Origin: Sesamum alatum
Lineage: Eukaryota; Streptophyta; Magnoliopsida; Lamiales; Pedaliaceae
Direction: 5' to 3'
DNA: 64,000 bases
NCBI GenBank assembly: GCA_034509735.1
Contig: JACGWO010000007.1
Coordinates: 27,866,046-27,930,045 of the forward strand
Made by a program: the position numbers and the translations under genes
Part shown: positions 34,499 through 46,300 of the stretch, one piece after another
How positions within the stretch are numbered: the first letter of the stretch is position 1
Layout of the letters: every line of letters starts with the position of its first letter
Notes under the pieces: model-generated
The model's input: the letters and a program-made list of their open reading frames with translations, nothing else
What the model was told of the DNA's origin: nothing
The model's database searches: none

Positions 34499-34900
34499 CT
34501 ATAAGGTGAATGTTATCGTATGTTAGAGTTTATACAAAACTATAAAATACAATTAAAGGTTTAATGTAGTTGATTTTCAATCATTTGAGTTGTGCGTCAT
34601 CGTTTTACAAACAAAAGTTACTCCCTGAATAAAGATCTACATTATTTACTAACTCAAGAAGTCTTGTTTCTAAATATGAAAATCTACCATAAAGTTTTAC
34701 AGACAAAAACTACTCATATACCATGTATATTTAATTTAGCATATGAATAGTTGATATAGTAAATCTTATAATACACATTGCAATTATAAACATCATAAAA
34801 TAAATTTTCCTAATACCCTACAACTGTGTTGTACCATGCTTGGCATTTTAAGAGATTTTAGAAATAATAGGCCTATTGTTTGGATTGATGATATTGCAAT
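34379..34900 (-). repeat. Module D/block C fragment, inverted third copy
   Basis: Read on the minus strand, 34900-34680 matches about 28180-28410 (AATAGGCCTATT, TTTACTATATC, ACTATTCATATG) and 34640-34379 matches about 28880-29125. The DNA between these (about 28410-28880 of copy 1, including the TC run) is missing here. Confidence 0.75.
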
Positions 34901-35172
34901 TAAAATCGTATGTATATAGATTGCATTGTGTATAAACATAAGGGTAAAATTCCAAAAAAAAACCCTTGTGTTTTAGCGAAAATGCTAAAAACCCCCTGTG
35001 ATATGGTTAAATGGTATCCTTTGTTTTATAAAAGTCAGCAAAAAAACCCCTATTCCATCTATTTTTTAGGGCATTTGTGTTGCACGCACTCCATCTATTT
35101 TTTACGGCATCTTGTTTTCGCTTTTTGGCCACTTTTGGCATGTGGCAATGTCATGTTTGCCCTTCCTGTACC

Positions 35173-35183
35173 TATATAAATAA
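35173..35183 (+). promoter_or_regulatory. TATA box upstream of the GRF zinc-finger gene
   Basis: TATATAAATAA lies 147 bases before the ATG. A 5' UTR intron is likely: donor GAAG|GTTAGT near 35248 and acceptor TTTGTAG|G at 35318, just before the start codon. Confidence 0.5.
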
Positions 35184-35319
35184 CCCTTTGTTGAGAAGAA
35201 GCATTTTTGCCTCTTCTTTCCCTCAAATCGGCTTCTTGTTGTAGAAGGTTAGTAAACAATATTTTTTATTAAAAAAGTTATTTTTGTTATTTTTTTTTAA
35301 AAAAAAATATGTTTGTAGG

Positions 35320-35547
35320 ATGTCTTCATCATCCAAAAAATCAACATCGAAGAAGGATGAAAAGCTTGAACTGAGGTATAAAAATCCTAAATGTTATTGC
35401 CAAAAAAATATAGCAATACGAGTTGTTGATCCCCTTAAAGAAACGGAGGGGAAATTATTTTGCAATTATCGAATGAATAATTGTAATTATTTTGCATGGT
35501 TAGAACCTGTTAGTGTTTGTTGGAAAAATTCAGATGTATTACAATAA
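35320..35547 (+). CDS. Short GRF-type zinc-finger protein, 75 residues
   Basis: The start is ATG 35320 and the stop is TAA 35545-35547. A serine/lysine-rich N-terminus (MSSSSKKSTSKKDEK) precedes a GRF-like zinc finger: CYCQKN, then LFCNYRMNNCNYFAWLEP, giving the CxC...FxC...C..F.W pattern of PF06839. Short plant proteins of this type (annotated like At4g04775) usually continue with a coiled coil and a C-terminal hydrophobic segment. Here the frame stops early; the following frame (VPEVEDEVES... to SVCQQQA) is still partly readable and also ends in a stop, so the gene is probably truncated. The second ligand loop lacks the usual NPGRRF, replaced by ETEGKLF. Such genes are often amplified near transposons. 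Confidence 0.6.
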   Translation: MSSSSKKSTSKKDEKLELRYKNPKCYCQKNIAIRVVDPLKETEGKLFCNYRMNNCNYFAWLEPVSVCWKNSDVLQ

Positions 35548-36289
35548 GTGCCGGAAGTTGAAGACGAAGTTGAATCAAACAGAGTTGTCGTATTCGATGA
35601 AAATATAGGCGAATTGATTTCCGTGTGTCAACAACAAGCATAAAAAAGATGGAGAATAATCAAAGAATAATGAAATTCATAACTTGTGTTATTTTTGCTA
35701 TGTTGTTTATTGTAATGTTGAAGTAGTACTTTAACTCATGTAAATTGCACTTAACTTATGTAATTGCTAAGTTGTACTTTATTTTTATGAAATAAAGTTG
35801 TTAGAGTTTGTAGTATTATACTTATTGAAATATAGAAAGGAAACCGGCACACCCTTTCATGAACACTAGAATACAACCAAAAATACCAAAATATAATAAC
35901 CTGCGTCCATTTCATCAATTTCATTTCAAAAGCAACAATGACACAACAAGTTATAAACAATGACAAAAACAACCTGCTTCCATTTCATCAATTCCATTTC
36001 AAAAGCAACAATGACACAACAACTTAACAATGACAAAAACAACCTGCTTTCATTTAATCAATTCCATCCAACACGTCAAAAAAGAGGTCTTTAAATCCAA
36101 CAACAAATTACATACATGTAATATCAATACAACCATCCATCAACTATTTGACAAAAGAACTGATAAAAAGATGTTTGACAAAATTCATCCAACCAAAATA
36201 CCAATAAATCCCACATGTTTCACAAAAGATACCCATCCACTGTTTCATCAGCACAAACCTTAAGTTTAATCACCACAGACAGTTGAACA
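35548..36289. other. Downstream region of the GRF gene with a tandem repeat
   Basis: 35898-36068 holds about two and a half tandem units of 70-73 bp (starts 35898, 35971 and 36041) containing CCATTTCATCAATT, AAAAGCAACAATGACACAAC and AACAATGACAAAAACAACC. No other gene is supported. Confidence 0.6.
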
Positions 36290-36358
36290 TTGTTTCTCGT
36301 ATGATGATTGAATTTGGCATTCAGTTTCTTCATCAGTATTCAATATTTTAGTAATATA
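36290..36358 (+). repeat. Left edge of duplication copy 2, with target duplication ATATA
   Basis: It matches 12735-12790 (GTATTCAATRTTTTAGTAATATA). ATATA at 36354-36358 is repeated at 57162-57166, on the far side of element B. Confidence 0.8.
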
Positions 36359-38569
36359 TGTTAGAATAGGTGACCAGAAAGCCAATAAGTTTGGCTATTT
36401 GTAACCTTTTTGACAACTTGATGTAAATGTAATATTATTATGTGATGAATAAAATGAGTGTTCGTCACTATTGGTGTTTACTTTGTTGCACTCATTTCAC
36501 ATATGTTAAAATGGTATTTTACTTATATCGCAACAAAGCCCACAGACCACGGTTAACAACTCATGCAGTTGGGCCACACATTGGATGGTGGTCATGAAAC
36601 CAACTGATTGAGAGTTGGTTCTAAAATGTTCCAAGTCGAGGACCTCGAGACAGGGCATCGAGACCCCTATTGAGACTTCCATCAAGAGTTGTGTTCATTG
36701 GATGAGTGTCGTGTTTCATCGGCGACAGGCGTGGGACGCCTACACGATCTTGATGGGTTGGTCGACTGGGGTCGAGCCAACTGGACTGACTCGTGGGGAT
36801 CATCATATGGAAGCCTTGGAGGCTTGGTTGGTATGATTGAATTTCCCCGGTTCCGATAGTACGGGAGTAGTCCTCAGACTTGAGGGATCATGGCAGTCGT
36901 GTGCACAGCTGTATTTTGGATCTGGCAAGAGGTGATCATTCTGTAAGATGATCATTATAAGCCTTGTCCAGTGCAGTCGGAATGTGTAGAAAGGACGGTG
37001 CATTCCAAAAAGAGGATCCGCCCCCTGTCAGTATGTGACAGAGGTATCTCCTATGCACTCGGAGACACGTTCATGCTGTTTAAAGCTGTGGCTATAGTGG
37101 TTGGTCGAACAGGGAATGGTTTCCTGTGTCGAGACAATGAAGCATACGTAGTCTCGAGTATTAAGCATAGATGCCTAGTCAAGGATGGGAACCGACGCCC
37201 AATTCCATACCCTAGACTGAGGCTAAGAGACGGTAGATGGAAGGACCGTACCCGTACGGAATTGGCGCTTAAATGTTCACGCCAACATTCATCTAGTCTC
37301 TAGTGCCATGGACCGTTGCTAGAAAGCCACCCATGGTAACGGGCCCTTGTCAGACATGGGCCCAAGTCTAGCTGAGAGTGAACCTAAAGGGTCACACACA
37401 AATCACTGAGAATGTTGAGAGATTGACTTGGAGTCAATGTCAAGGATTAATAAGTAATTGGATTACTTAAGGGATAGTCCATTGGATAGACGGACTGATA
37501 TTGTATCGGGCCCTCGTTTAATCGGTAAAATTGAATTTGTCGATTAAATATGGAAAATCGAGATGTTGGATCTTTTGATTTGATTAAAAGACCAATGGGA
37601 ATAATTTAAGTGGACATTAAATTGGATTTAATTTTGGGTTCGTCGTAATTGGGTTACAATAAAACCCGATCCATTAAATTTTGACCCGAGAGGAGAATTA
37701 ATTCCTATTTTGGAATACGAAGAAGTTGGACTTCTTCCCATATTGAGCATGGCCGAAATGCTCCCTTGGAGAAAGCTAAAATCATCCATGCTTCATGCAA
37801 GGTGGTAGTTGACTTATCTCTTTTGGAAAGAGACAAATCAACTCCAATCAACCCCTTCCCTTTTGGTATGATTTGATCATACCTTAAAAGTTGGTAGGCT
37901 TGATTGAAGAAATAATGGTGATTGATTGGGATGTATCGAGACATCCTTGGATGAACCTAGACACATTCCAGTAACCACATTAATTATGTATATATAGGAG
38001 TATATACAACACCTTGTATAAGAGAAATATAATTCATCTTTTTCAAGGAAAAAGAGAAGACAATTCTGCCGCTCCTCTCTCTCTCTCTCACTCTCGGTCC
38101 TCTCTCTCCCTCTACCACTTGTGTTCTTCATTTGATCTTGGATCAAAAGGAAGAACAAAGTAGGTTTGAGAGAACACTAATTCATAGTGTTTTTCTCTTG
38201 AACCGATTCCTTCCTAGACCCATTTTCTTCTAGCAAGAAAAACGTGTGTTTTTTTCGGTGTGGTGTGGATCACCTTTGAAGAATCCATACGTTTGGATTT
38301 CGTGAGCATTCCGAAGAAGGAACAACGCAAGTAGCCGCGCATACGTAAATCGTCAAAGGTAAAGGTTTTATTACGCTTTGGTTGATTTACAATTTATCTA
38401 TGCCCTATGTGTTATATGCCTTTTCATTAATACATTCTACATCGAACACCCGGTTGAGCACCCAAGGATACACCCCTTGGGATCACGTTAATTTGAATTT
38501 GATTTAAATTTACGCACTTTTATGCTTTCTCGCTTCCGCTCGCGCTCCTTGAGATCCGCTTGTCTTTCA
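36359..38569 (+). repeat. 5' LTR of element B (2211 bp)
   Basis: It starts TGTTAGAATAGG and ends TCTTTCA. It matches 54993-57161 along its length, with small indels (a segment around TCTAGCAAGAAAAACG is missing in the 3' LTR). A CT run and AGGAGTATATACAACACC lie in its last quarter. LTR-B shares its first 12 bases and several internal blocks with LTR-A, so A and B are related families. Confidence 0.9.
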
Positions 38570-38571
38570 AT

Positions 38572-38583
38572 TGGTATCAGAGC
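38572..38583 (+). promoter_or_regulatory. Primer-binding site of element B
   Basis: TGGTATCAGAGC, two bases after the LTR end; complementary to the 3' end of plant initiator tRNA-Met, the usual copia primer. Confidence 0.9.
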
Positions 38584-40511
38584 GCGGTTCGATGTAAGGG
38601 GCATAGATCTATGTGCTTGGCATGATATACTTGATTTTATGGCTTTAATGGCATGTTAGATTTTATGAATATATGAATGAATATGATGATTCAATTGTTT
38701 AAATTTGATAGACATTATTAAGCATGCTAATTTTGTTAGATTGGATCTAGAATTAGATGCTCATTTTCAGTTTATTATTGTTGTTTTGTGCTGAAAAATA
38801 ATGTTGAAAAATATGAAAAAAAAAATGGACAGCAGCTGCAGCGGTTGGCTGCCGCCTCTGCCGACCGGTTACTGGTTGGCAAGCGTTCTGCCGGGCGCGC
38901 AGGCCTGGCCGGCGTGCCTGCTGTCAGGGGCGATCGCGCACATCGTGGCCGCACGCAGGCGGGCGCCTGCAAGCGTGTCGTGCGCGCGGATGCTGCGCAC
39001 AGGCGCGCAGGCATGCCGCTGTTGGCCGAGGCTAGCGCGGCACAGGGCGCACGCCCGCGCACAGGGCGGCTGGCCGGCAGGCACAACTGCTGGGCCGTTT
39101 TGTGCCGTTTTTCGACGTTTTCCGGAAATTTTGATTTTCTGCTTTTTCTGCACATTATTCTGAAAATGTATTAATTTTGCACATTTGATTTTGGAATAAT
39201 TGGATTGTTCCTTAGATCAAATTTGCTTAATCGATTTGGGATTAATACATGCATTAGATGCATTGTTTATAATGTCCATTGAATTTGAAATTTGAATATT
39301 TGCATATTGTTTATATATTTATGTTTTGTTATGTTGGACATCACTTGGATATTTGGAATATCCATGGTTTAAGCATAATTATTTAGAATAATTGTATTAT
39401 GTGCATTGATGGAATCAACATGGGATGATCACAAGAGTCCTAGACCTTGTGTATGGATGAATGTATGATTATTTACATTTCTGTTGGGTGGGGCATGCGT
39501 GCCTCTTGTTTTGGGACTATCATCTCCCGTATTTCAGCCTCATGATGTTAAGGCTTGTTTTTTTATTCCCCATGTATTACTTTCAATTGTAATAAGAGTA
39601 GATAGGATTGGTGAGGTTTTAATTTTAACAAGCATATGGAGTTGGAGATCCCAAGGTGGAGCATCAAGGCGTGAAACAAGAACATTACAAGGCCCATTGG
39701 AATGAAAATGGGTATATCACTTTGTAATAATTTAGGACCACCCTAGGCAGACCATAGACCCACTGCGGGCTTAGTGGGTCGCATAGGTTGGGTTTGTGAT
39801 CATCCTAATAGGGGTATGCTATGTTTTTTGCATGCGGCGTATTTATTTATCGCTTTGAATATTGGATATTTATGCATGCTAAAACACCTTAATGTGATGA
39901 GGTCTCAGTCATTCATTAAGCTCTCATTTGGTTGGACCAAATTAAATATTAGGCCCAAAACGGACTTGGATCAAAATGGTATTTTGATCTGTCCGAGCCT
40001 TCCATCCACAGCAATGTAGTGAGGAAGCTACCACTACCCAAGTGTGGTCTCACGAGTCGTGGCACACTTGGACTAGGGGAAAACTGCAGCATTGTTGTGA
40101 ACAAAGAGGCTGCACTCGTTGTTTCCCTGTCTCACGAGTCATGGGGGGCGACAATTTGAGGCATGATTTGGTTGATGGGTCGGGCCCAACACTGATTAAC
40201 ATGGTTCGCTTGGAGTCCTCGGAACCATGCAAATAGGTGAGGCAAAATATCTTGGGAATCTCATTAGATGAGAATGATATTGGATATCTCCCACGAGATC
40301 TTCTTCATGTCAATCGTAAAAGCGGGGCATGGAGGTTACGCTTGTGGATCCCAAGCCCACTAGGAAATGATTTCCCGAAACTCCGCTTGAGAGTGGCTGA
40401 CTTTTGTATAAATAGTGGGGGGGTTAAAGACTAAAAGACCATGTCTTCAACTTGAACAATAATATTATCATCATATGCTAATTTCTGCTTTACATTTTTA
40501 TTAATGTAGAT
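38584..40511 (+). other. Leader of element B, with a GC-rich island and hairpins
   Basis: About 1.9 kb between PBS and gag. 38827-39105 is strikingly GC-rich (GCGCGCAGG, GGCGCACGCCCGCGC) in an AT-rich element; long frames over it on both strands are a base-composition effect. CACGAGTCGTG (40051-40061), flanked by AGTGTG and CACACT, forms a hairpin, and CACGAGTCATG follows at 40133-40143. The leader of element A has the matching motifs. Confidence 0.7.
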
Positions 40512-43189
40512 ATGTCTAAGAATCCATTAACCATTGTACTTGAGACTAATAAATTCTACGGAATGAACTACTCGGACTGGCTAAGAAACCTGAGGATTGT
40601 CCTTGGTTTCGAGAACCAAGGCTACATCTTGGACGAGCCGCCGCCGAGCGACTTACCGGAGGGTCCACGCCAGAAGAACGTTTGATGTTCGAGAAATGGC
40701 ATGAGGAAAACTGAAAAGTACGCAGTATCATACTGGCTTCAATGTCTAATGACATCCAGAAGCAGTATGAAAGGCTAGACAACGTCTCCGCCATAATGCT
40801 CCGCATGAACGAGGTTTATGCGGTTCCGGATAGGCATATTAGATATGCCGCCACAAAAGCATTCTTTGGCACCAAGCTTGCTGAAGGATCGTCTGTACAA
40901 AGTGATGGGGTTAAGATGCTCTCCCTAGTGGAGAAACTCGAGGACCTTTAAGATGGGCTTAACAATGACACGTACATTGATGTGATCCTCCAGTCGCTTC
41001 CTCCATCCTATGACCCGTTTGTTGTAAACTACAACATGAACGGACTTGAGAAGTCTATTCACGAGTTCAACATGTTGGTCCAATACGAGGCCACGACCCA
41101 CAAGTCGGCGCCGGCGGTATTGATAGGATAGGCTTCGACCTCCAAGGCGAATGACAAGAGGGCCGGACGCTGGAAGAGGAAGAAGGGAAAAGGGAAGACG
41201 GTTGAGGCCCCTGCTCACGCTCCAGGTGCCTCTGTTGCCCCGGTGGGGATGGGCAAAGGGAAAGAGAAAGCCCGTGGTTCTCAGCGGTCCAAGGCAAATG
41301 ATGTCTGCATGCATTGCCAAGTGAAGGGGCATTGGAAGAGGGAGTGCCCACAACTCCTCTCCAACCCAGGTATGTTTATGTCTGAAGTAAACATGATAAC
41401 TAATTTTGCTTCATGGGTATTGGATACCGGGTGTGGTGCTCACATATGCAATGATTTGCAGGCACTGCAAAGAAGGAGAAGGCTAACCAAGGATGAGATG
41501 ATCCTGAGGCTAGGCGATGGCAAGGCCGTTGCTGCAGAAGCCGTAGGATCAATGGAGTTAGCCATTAGTAGTCATGTTAGGATTGTACTGAACGACTGTT
41601 TCTATGTACCTAGCATGATTAAAAATATTGTTTCTATCCCGGTCCTTGACAATTAGGGATTTTCATTTATCATCAATAAAAATGGCTTTTTCATTATTAA
41701 AGATGGTATTTCTCATCTGCTTGGTACATTGGTAAATGGTCTGTACATACTTCAACAGTCTAATTGGATTATGACTGGGGAACACAAACGAAAACGTGAT
41801 GATCACAATAACCCATAGATATGGCATGCGAGGTTAGGTCATATTTCTAAAGATAGGATAAGAAGGTTGGTGGACTCAAAGAGTCTAGAAATAAACGATT
41901 TGGACACCCTACCGACCTGCGAATCCTGTCTGAAGGGAAAGATGACCAAGAAACCCTTTGTTGGACAAAGCACGCTAGCCAACGGTCTGTTGGATATGAT
42001 CCACATTGACGTCTGTGGCCCACTAAACACTCAGGCTAGAGGTGGGTACTCGTACTTCATAACCTTTACCAATGATCACTCACGATATGGTTATCTTTAC
42101 CTGATGTCGTACAAGTCTGACGCCTTTGGAAGGTTTAAGAAATACAGACTTGAAGTAGAGAACTAAACCAGTTGAAAGATCAAAGTCCTTCGGTCGGACT
42201 GAGATGGAGAGTATTTGAGTGGTGAGTTTATTAATTATCTAAAAGAGAATGGGATTCTCTCTCAGTGGACCCCTCCTGGAACACCACAACTTAATGGTGT
42301 GTCTGAAAGGAGGAATCGGACCTTGTTGGATATGGTCCGGTCCATGATGAGTTTTACCAAACTCCCCCTTTCCTTCTGTGGATACGCTCTTGAGATGGCG
42401 GCCAAAGTTTTGAACTTGGCTCCATCTAAGAAGATATCCCAAACGCCATATGAGATATGGCATGACAAGCCTGCTTCCTACAAATACTTGAAAATTTGGG
42501 GTTGCCCCGCATATGTCAAGAGATTAGTGGGAGATAAACTGGACTCGAGGTCTAGTTTATGCAGGTTCATCGGCTATCCGAAAGAAACTGCCGGGTATTA
42601 TTTCTATGATCCCTCCGAGCAAAAGGTTTTTGTCTCGCGAAACGCATTGTTCTTGGAAAAGGGTTTTCCATCGGATAGTCGACGCGATGAGGTACTCCTT
42701 GAGGAATCAAGTGAGGTACCCCATGAGGCGGCAGTGACATCTGAGTCGGTAGTTCCCACTGATAATGTTCCAGTCCTCCGTAGGTCGGCCAAAGTATTCC
42801 ATGCACCTGATAGGTATGATTTATGGGCCTGACCGGTCAGTTGGATAATGATCTTAAGACGTACGGACATCAATTCAATTGGCAATGTCGGACATCAATT
42901 CGGATAAGTGGCTTGAGGCCATGAAAATCCAAGATAGACTCGATGGGTACAAATAAGGTTTGGACCCTAGTGGACCCACCCAAAGGGTAAAAGCCGTAGG
43001 GTGTAAATGGGTCTACAAACGTAAGCTTGGACCTAACGGGGAGGTTACAACCTTCAAAGCCAGGCTTGTGGCGAAAGGATATACTCAGCGACCCGGGGTC
43101 GATTTTAAGGAAACCTACTCGCCTGTAGCAATGGCTAAGTCGATTCAGATACTGCTTGCCATAGCAGCATGGTATGACTATGAAATATG
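40512..43189 (+). pseudogene. gag-pol: Element B gag-pol, first part (gag to start of RT), broken
   Basis: ATG at 40512 opens MSKNPLTIVLETNKFYG; the gag domain has YSDWLRNLRIVLGFENQGY, DIQKQYERLDNVSAIM and AFFGTKLAEGSSVQS. The CCHC knuckle is CMHCQVKGHWKREC (about 41310-41350), the protease motif WVLDTGCGAHICNDL (about 41418-41458), the integrase zinc-binding end CESCLKGKMTKKPF, and the catalytic core IDVCGPL... and TPQLNGVSERRNRTLLDM. The integrase tail (CRFIGYPKETAGYYFYDP) leads to RT ([20 protein letters not shown], then [10 protein letters not shown]). Stops include those near 40713, 40949, 41130, 41654, 41816, 42164, 42174 and 42200, plus a frameshift near 40662. RT is split at 43194 by a solo LTR. 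Confidence 0.9.
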
Positions 43190-43194
43190 GCAGA
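43190..43194 (+). repeat. Left target duplication GCAGA
   Basis: GCAGA before LTR-A at 43195 is repeated at 45165-45169 after it. The other LTR-A/B junction (53743-53747) reads GTAGA, the same site with one C-to-T change. Confidence 0.85.
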
Positions 43195-45164
43195 TGTTAG
43201 AATAGGTGTAGCCAATCTTGGTAAGCGAATTGTAACTTATGTCTGAACAATTTCGAGGTTTTAATAAATCATTAATGAATAAGAAGTGAAATTCATTTGG
43301 CATTCACTTTGTTTGTGTTCACTTTATCTACTTTATATATCTGTTCACTACGCAAACAAAGCCCACGGACTGAAAACGCATTTCGGGGACTGGGACTACG
43401 CTTGGAGGTAGGTCCATAAAATCACGAATCAGTCCGAAAATCTCCAAGTCGAGGAATCTCGAAAGTGGGTACGAGATTCCCCTTGAGACTTGCACTAAGC
43501 ACTTGTTGTCGTATTTCATCGACAGGTGACGAGGGTCGTTGAAGCGGTATTAGTGGGTTGGCCTGCTATGTAGCAGCTAACTGAGGTGACTCACGGGAAC
43601 TGTCTTACGAAGGACCTTGAGTAGGGTCGGTTAGGTATGAGGTGTGTTCCCGGTTCCAACAGTACAGGTCAAGTCCTTTGACTTGAGGAACTGCTGAGTT
43701 CACCTGTATATCAGGGTTGTATCTTAGATATGGTGAGAGATTGCCACGAAGTACTTGAGTAGTCATAAGCCATATCTAGTGCAACTCCTGTGTACAGAGT
43801 GACAGTAGTTTCCAAGAAAGGATCTGTCTCCTGTCAAAAGGTGTTGACAGTTGAGTCACACAAATGCTCTGAGTCTTGTCCCTAAAATCTGTGGCCATAG
43901 TAACTGAACAGAAAGGAAGGTTTCCCTTGCGGCGTTTAGTAAAGGACAGACAGACACTTAGGTTCAAAATGGATACCTTCATTTTCCGTGCCCTAGACCC
44001 TAAGTGGTGAGACCGTAGATGGAAGGATAGATGTACTGTAGAGCCTAAATGTTCATCCCCGTATATTCCCCTAGTCTCTAGTGTCATGGACTGTCGCTAG
44101 ATGGCCACCCATGGTAACGGGCGGATTCGAGGAATCCAACCAAGTCTAGCTGAAGGTGAACCTAAAGAGTCACACACAATCCGCACACATTAAAGTATTT
44201 AATTTGGAATTAAATATTTGGAGAAGTGGAGCGATTGAATTGGATTTAATCGGATCCTTATTTCATGGGAAGAATTAATTCCTTTTATTAGATAAAAGGG
44301 ATTTATCTAATAAATTAGATTTATTAGAAAATTAATTTAATGGGCTTGGAATAAATATTTATATTTAATATATTTATTGCCCTTGGAATATTTAAATAGG
44401 ATTTTAATATCTCATTAAATTAAATTAATGGTTGAGATTAAAAAAGAGAGATGAATGGCTAGGATTTGTTTGACCAAATCAAAGAGCTACTTTGACTAAG
44501 AATTTGACTAGGTCAAAATCCTAGTCAAATTAGTCTTCTAAAGTTTGAAGAGGAATGGATTCCTCCTCTATATATATTCCTAGCCCTTCACTGGTGGAGA
44601 GATGATGAATCTTGAAACACACACACACACACAAACTCACGTGTGCTCTCTTCTCTCTCTCGTCCGCCTCTCTCTTCTCTCTCCAAGAAAATTGTTTCTT
44701 GTTCTTTTGTTTTCAACAATTGAACATAGGAGGATCGATCCTGTTAAACTAATAACGTGTGATTGATCCGTCCTCTCCTAAATAATACTTGTTCGTTCGC
44801 TAGCACAAAGTTCAAGATACGTGGGCGGATTGTGTGTCACGAATTAGAGGGTCTCCCATACGAGATCTTGGAGCAAATCGGGGAACAACGCGAGTACCGG
44901 TTAGAAGGGAAAAACGACGAATTGGTAGGTTTCCATTTACGTTTTTCATCTTCTCTATTTTACAATCCTATGGCCTCCATGATTCTTATGCATGTTTATA
45001 ATTCATGAGATACACCAAACACCCGAGAATTTCAAGGGCACACCCCTTGAACGAGTTTATTTTTAATATTTGTTATGCATGTTTAAATTTTGTAATTTAA
45101 ATTATACCGCGCTTCCGCATTCGTGCTATTCTCAGGACGATCCACAGCCTACCCAAGGCTTTCA
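43195..45164 (+). mobile_element. Solo LTR-A in the RT of element B (1970 bp)
   Basis: It runs from TGTTAGAATAGG to AAGGCTTTCA and matches 51751-53742. It carries a CA microsatellite near 44618 and a TCTCTC-rich stretch. Removing it and one GCAGA rejoins the RT frame exactly (...YEIWQM with DVKMAFLNGF). No internal element A sequence lies within it. Confidence 0.9.
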
Positions 45165-46173
45165 GCAGATGGATGTGAAAATGGCCTTCCTCAACGGTTT
45201 CGTAGAGGAAGAGATCTATATGGATCAGCCAAAAGGTTTCACAACTGTTGGATAAGAGCAGAAGGTCTGCCATCTCCAAAGGTCCATCTATGGCCTCAAA
45301 CAAGCTTCCCGAAGCTGGAACATATCTTTTGATGAAGTCATACGGGGATATGATTTCATCAAGAACGAGTCCAATCCTTGTGTATACAAGAAGATCAGTG
45401 GGAGCTCGATTGCGTTTTTGGTGCTTTACGTGGATGACATCTTGCTCATTGGGAATGATGCTAAGATGTTGGGGTACCACTAAAGCATGGTTGTCAACAC
45501 AATTCTCCATGAAGATATGGGCGAGGCATCCTACATCCTTGGCATCAAGATCTACAGGGATAGATCTAGAAGGATGTTAGGAATGGCCCAGTCCATGTAT
45601 ATTGAGAAAGTCTTGAAGAGATTCAAGATGGAGAACTCAAAACGAGGATTCCTTCTTATGAGGCATGGAATTAAGTTATCCAAGAAGCCGTCTTCTAAGA
45701 CTGATGAGGAGCTTAAACGGATGTTGGACATCCCCTATGCTTCAGCTGTAGGCAGCATACAGTATGTTGTTCAGAGTAGTAGACCTGATGTGGCTTTCGC
45801 TTTGACCGTGACTAGTCGATATCAGTCGTGTGCCGGGGAGGCACGCTAGAGTGCAGTCAAGACTATCCTAAAGTACCTGAAAAGGAATAAGGACATGTTC
45901 TTGATCTACGGCGGTGGAGAGTTAATTCAGGAAGGCTATAGCGACGCTAGCTTCCAGTCGGATGACGATGATGCCAAGTCTCAGTCTGGTTATGTGTTCA
46001 GACTTTATGGTTGCATGGTTGCTTGGAAGAGTTCCAAGTAGGCTACCACAGCGGACTCCACCACAGAGTTTGAATACATAGCAGCTTCGGAAGCTTCTAA
46101 GGAAGCGGTTTGGATGAAGAGCTACATCCAAGAGTTGGGTGTAGTACCTAGCATCGCTGAGCCAGTAGTTATC
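45165..46173 (+). pseudogene. pol: Element B RT-RNase H, first copy, cut in RNase H
   Basis: RT motifs: DVKMAFLNGFVEEEIYMDQP, SIYGLKQASRSWN, FLVLYVDDILLIGND (catalytic YVDD intact), ASYILGIKIYRDRSRRMLG. RNase H starts SDASFQSDDDDAKSQSGYVF and stops after SIAEPVVI at 46173, where it joins LTR-A tail sequence. Stops: TAA 45253-45255, TAG 45847-45849 and TAG 46039-46041, all shared with the second copy at 53748-54978. An extra G near 45473 is private to this copy. Confidence 0.9.
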
Positions 46174-46287
46174 CAACGAGTTTATTTTTAATATTTGTAA
46201 TATTTTGTTATGCATGTTATTTTTAGTACCGCGCTTCCGCATTCGCGCTATTCCCGGGACGATCCACACACCTACCCAAGGCTTTCA
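46174..46287 (+). repeat. LTR-A tail fragment (last 113 bp) at a rearrangement junction
   Basis: From AACGAGTTTATTTTTAATAT to GGCTTTCA it matches the end of both full LTR-A copies. The junction with RNase H is abrupt, with one base (C46174) belonging clearly to neither side. It acts as the truncated 5' LTR of element A. Confidence 0.85.
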
Positions 46288-46288
46288 G

Positions 46289-46300
46289 TGGTATCAGAGC
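46289..46300 (+). promoter_or_regulatory. Primer-binding site of element A
   Basis: TGGTATCAGAGC, one base after the LTR-A end; identical to that of element B. Confidence 0.9.

Noticed and set aside
36971..37303. Open frame of 110 codons, nearly repeated at 55610-55984
   Set aside because: Both copies lie at the same place within LTR-B. The repetition is that of the LTR, not of a gene.
38775..39174. Overlapping frames of 94-128 codons on both strands
   Set aside because: They coincide with the GC-rich island in the leader of element B, where stop codons are rare in all frames. Arginine/alanine-rich products in several frames at once show a composition effect.
41243..42885. Minus-strand frames of 63-142 codons opposite element B pol
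   Set aside because: They are antisense shadows of the gag-pol frame and show no domains.
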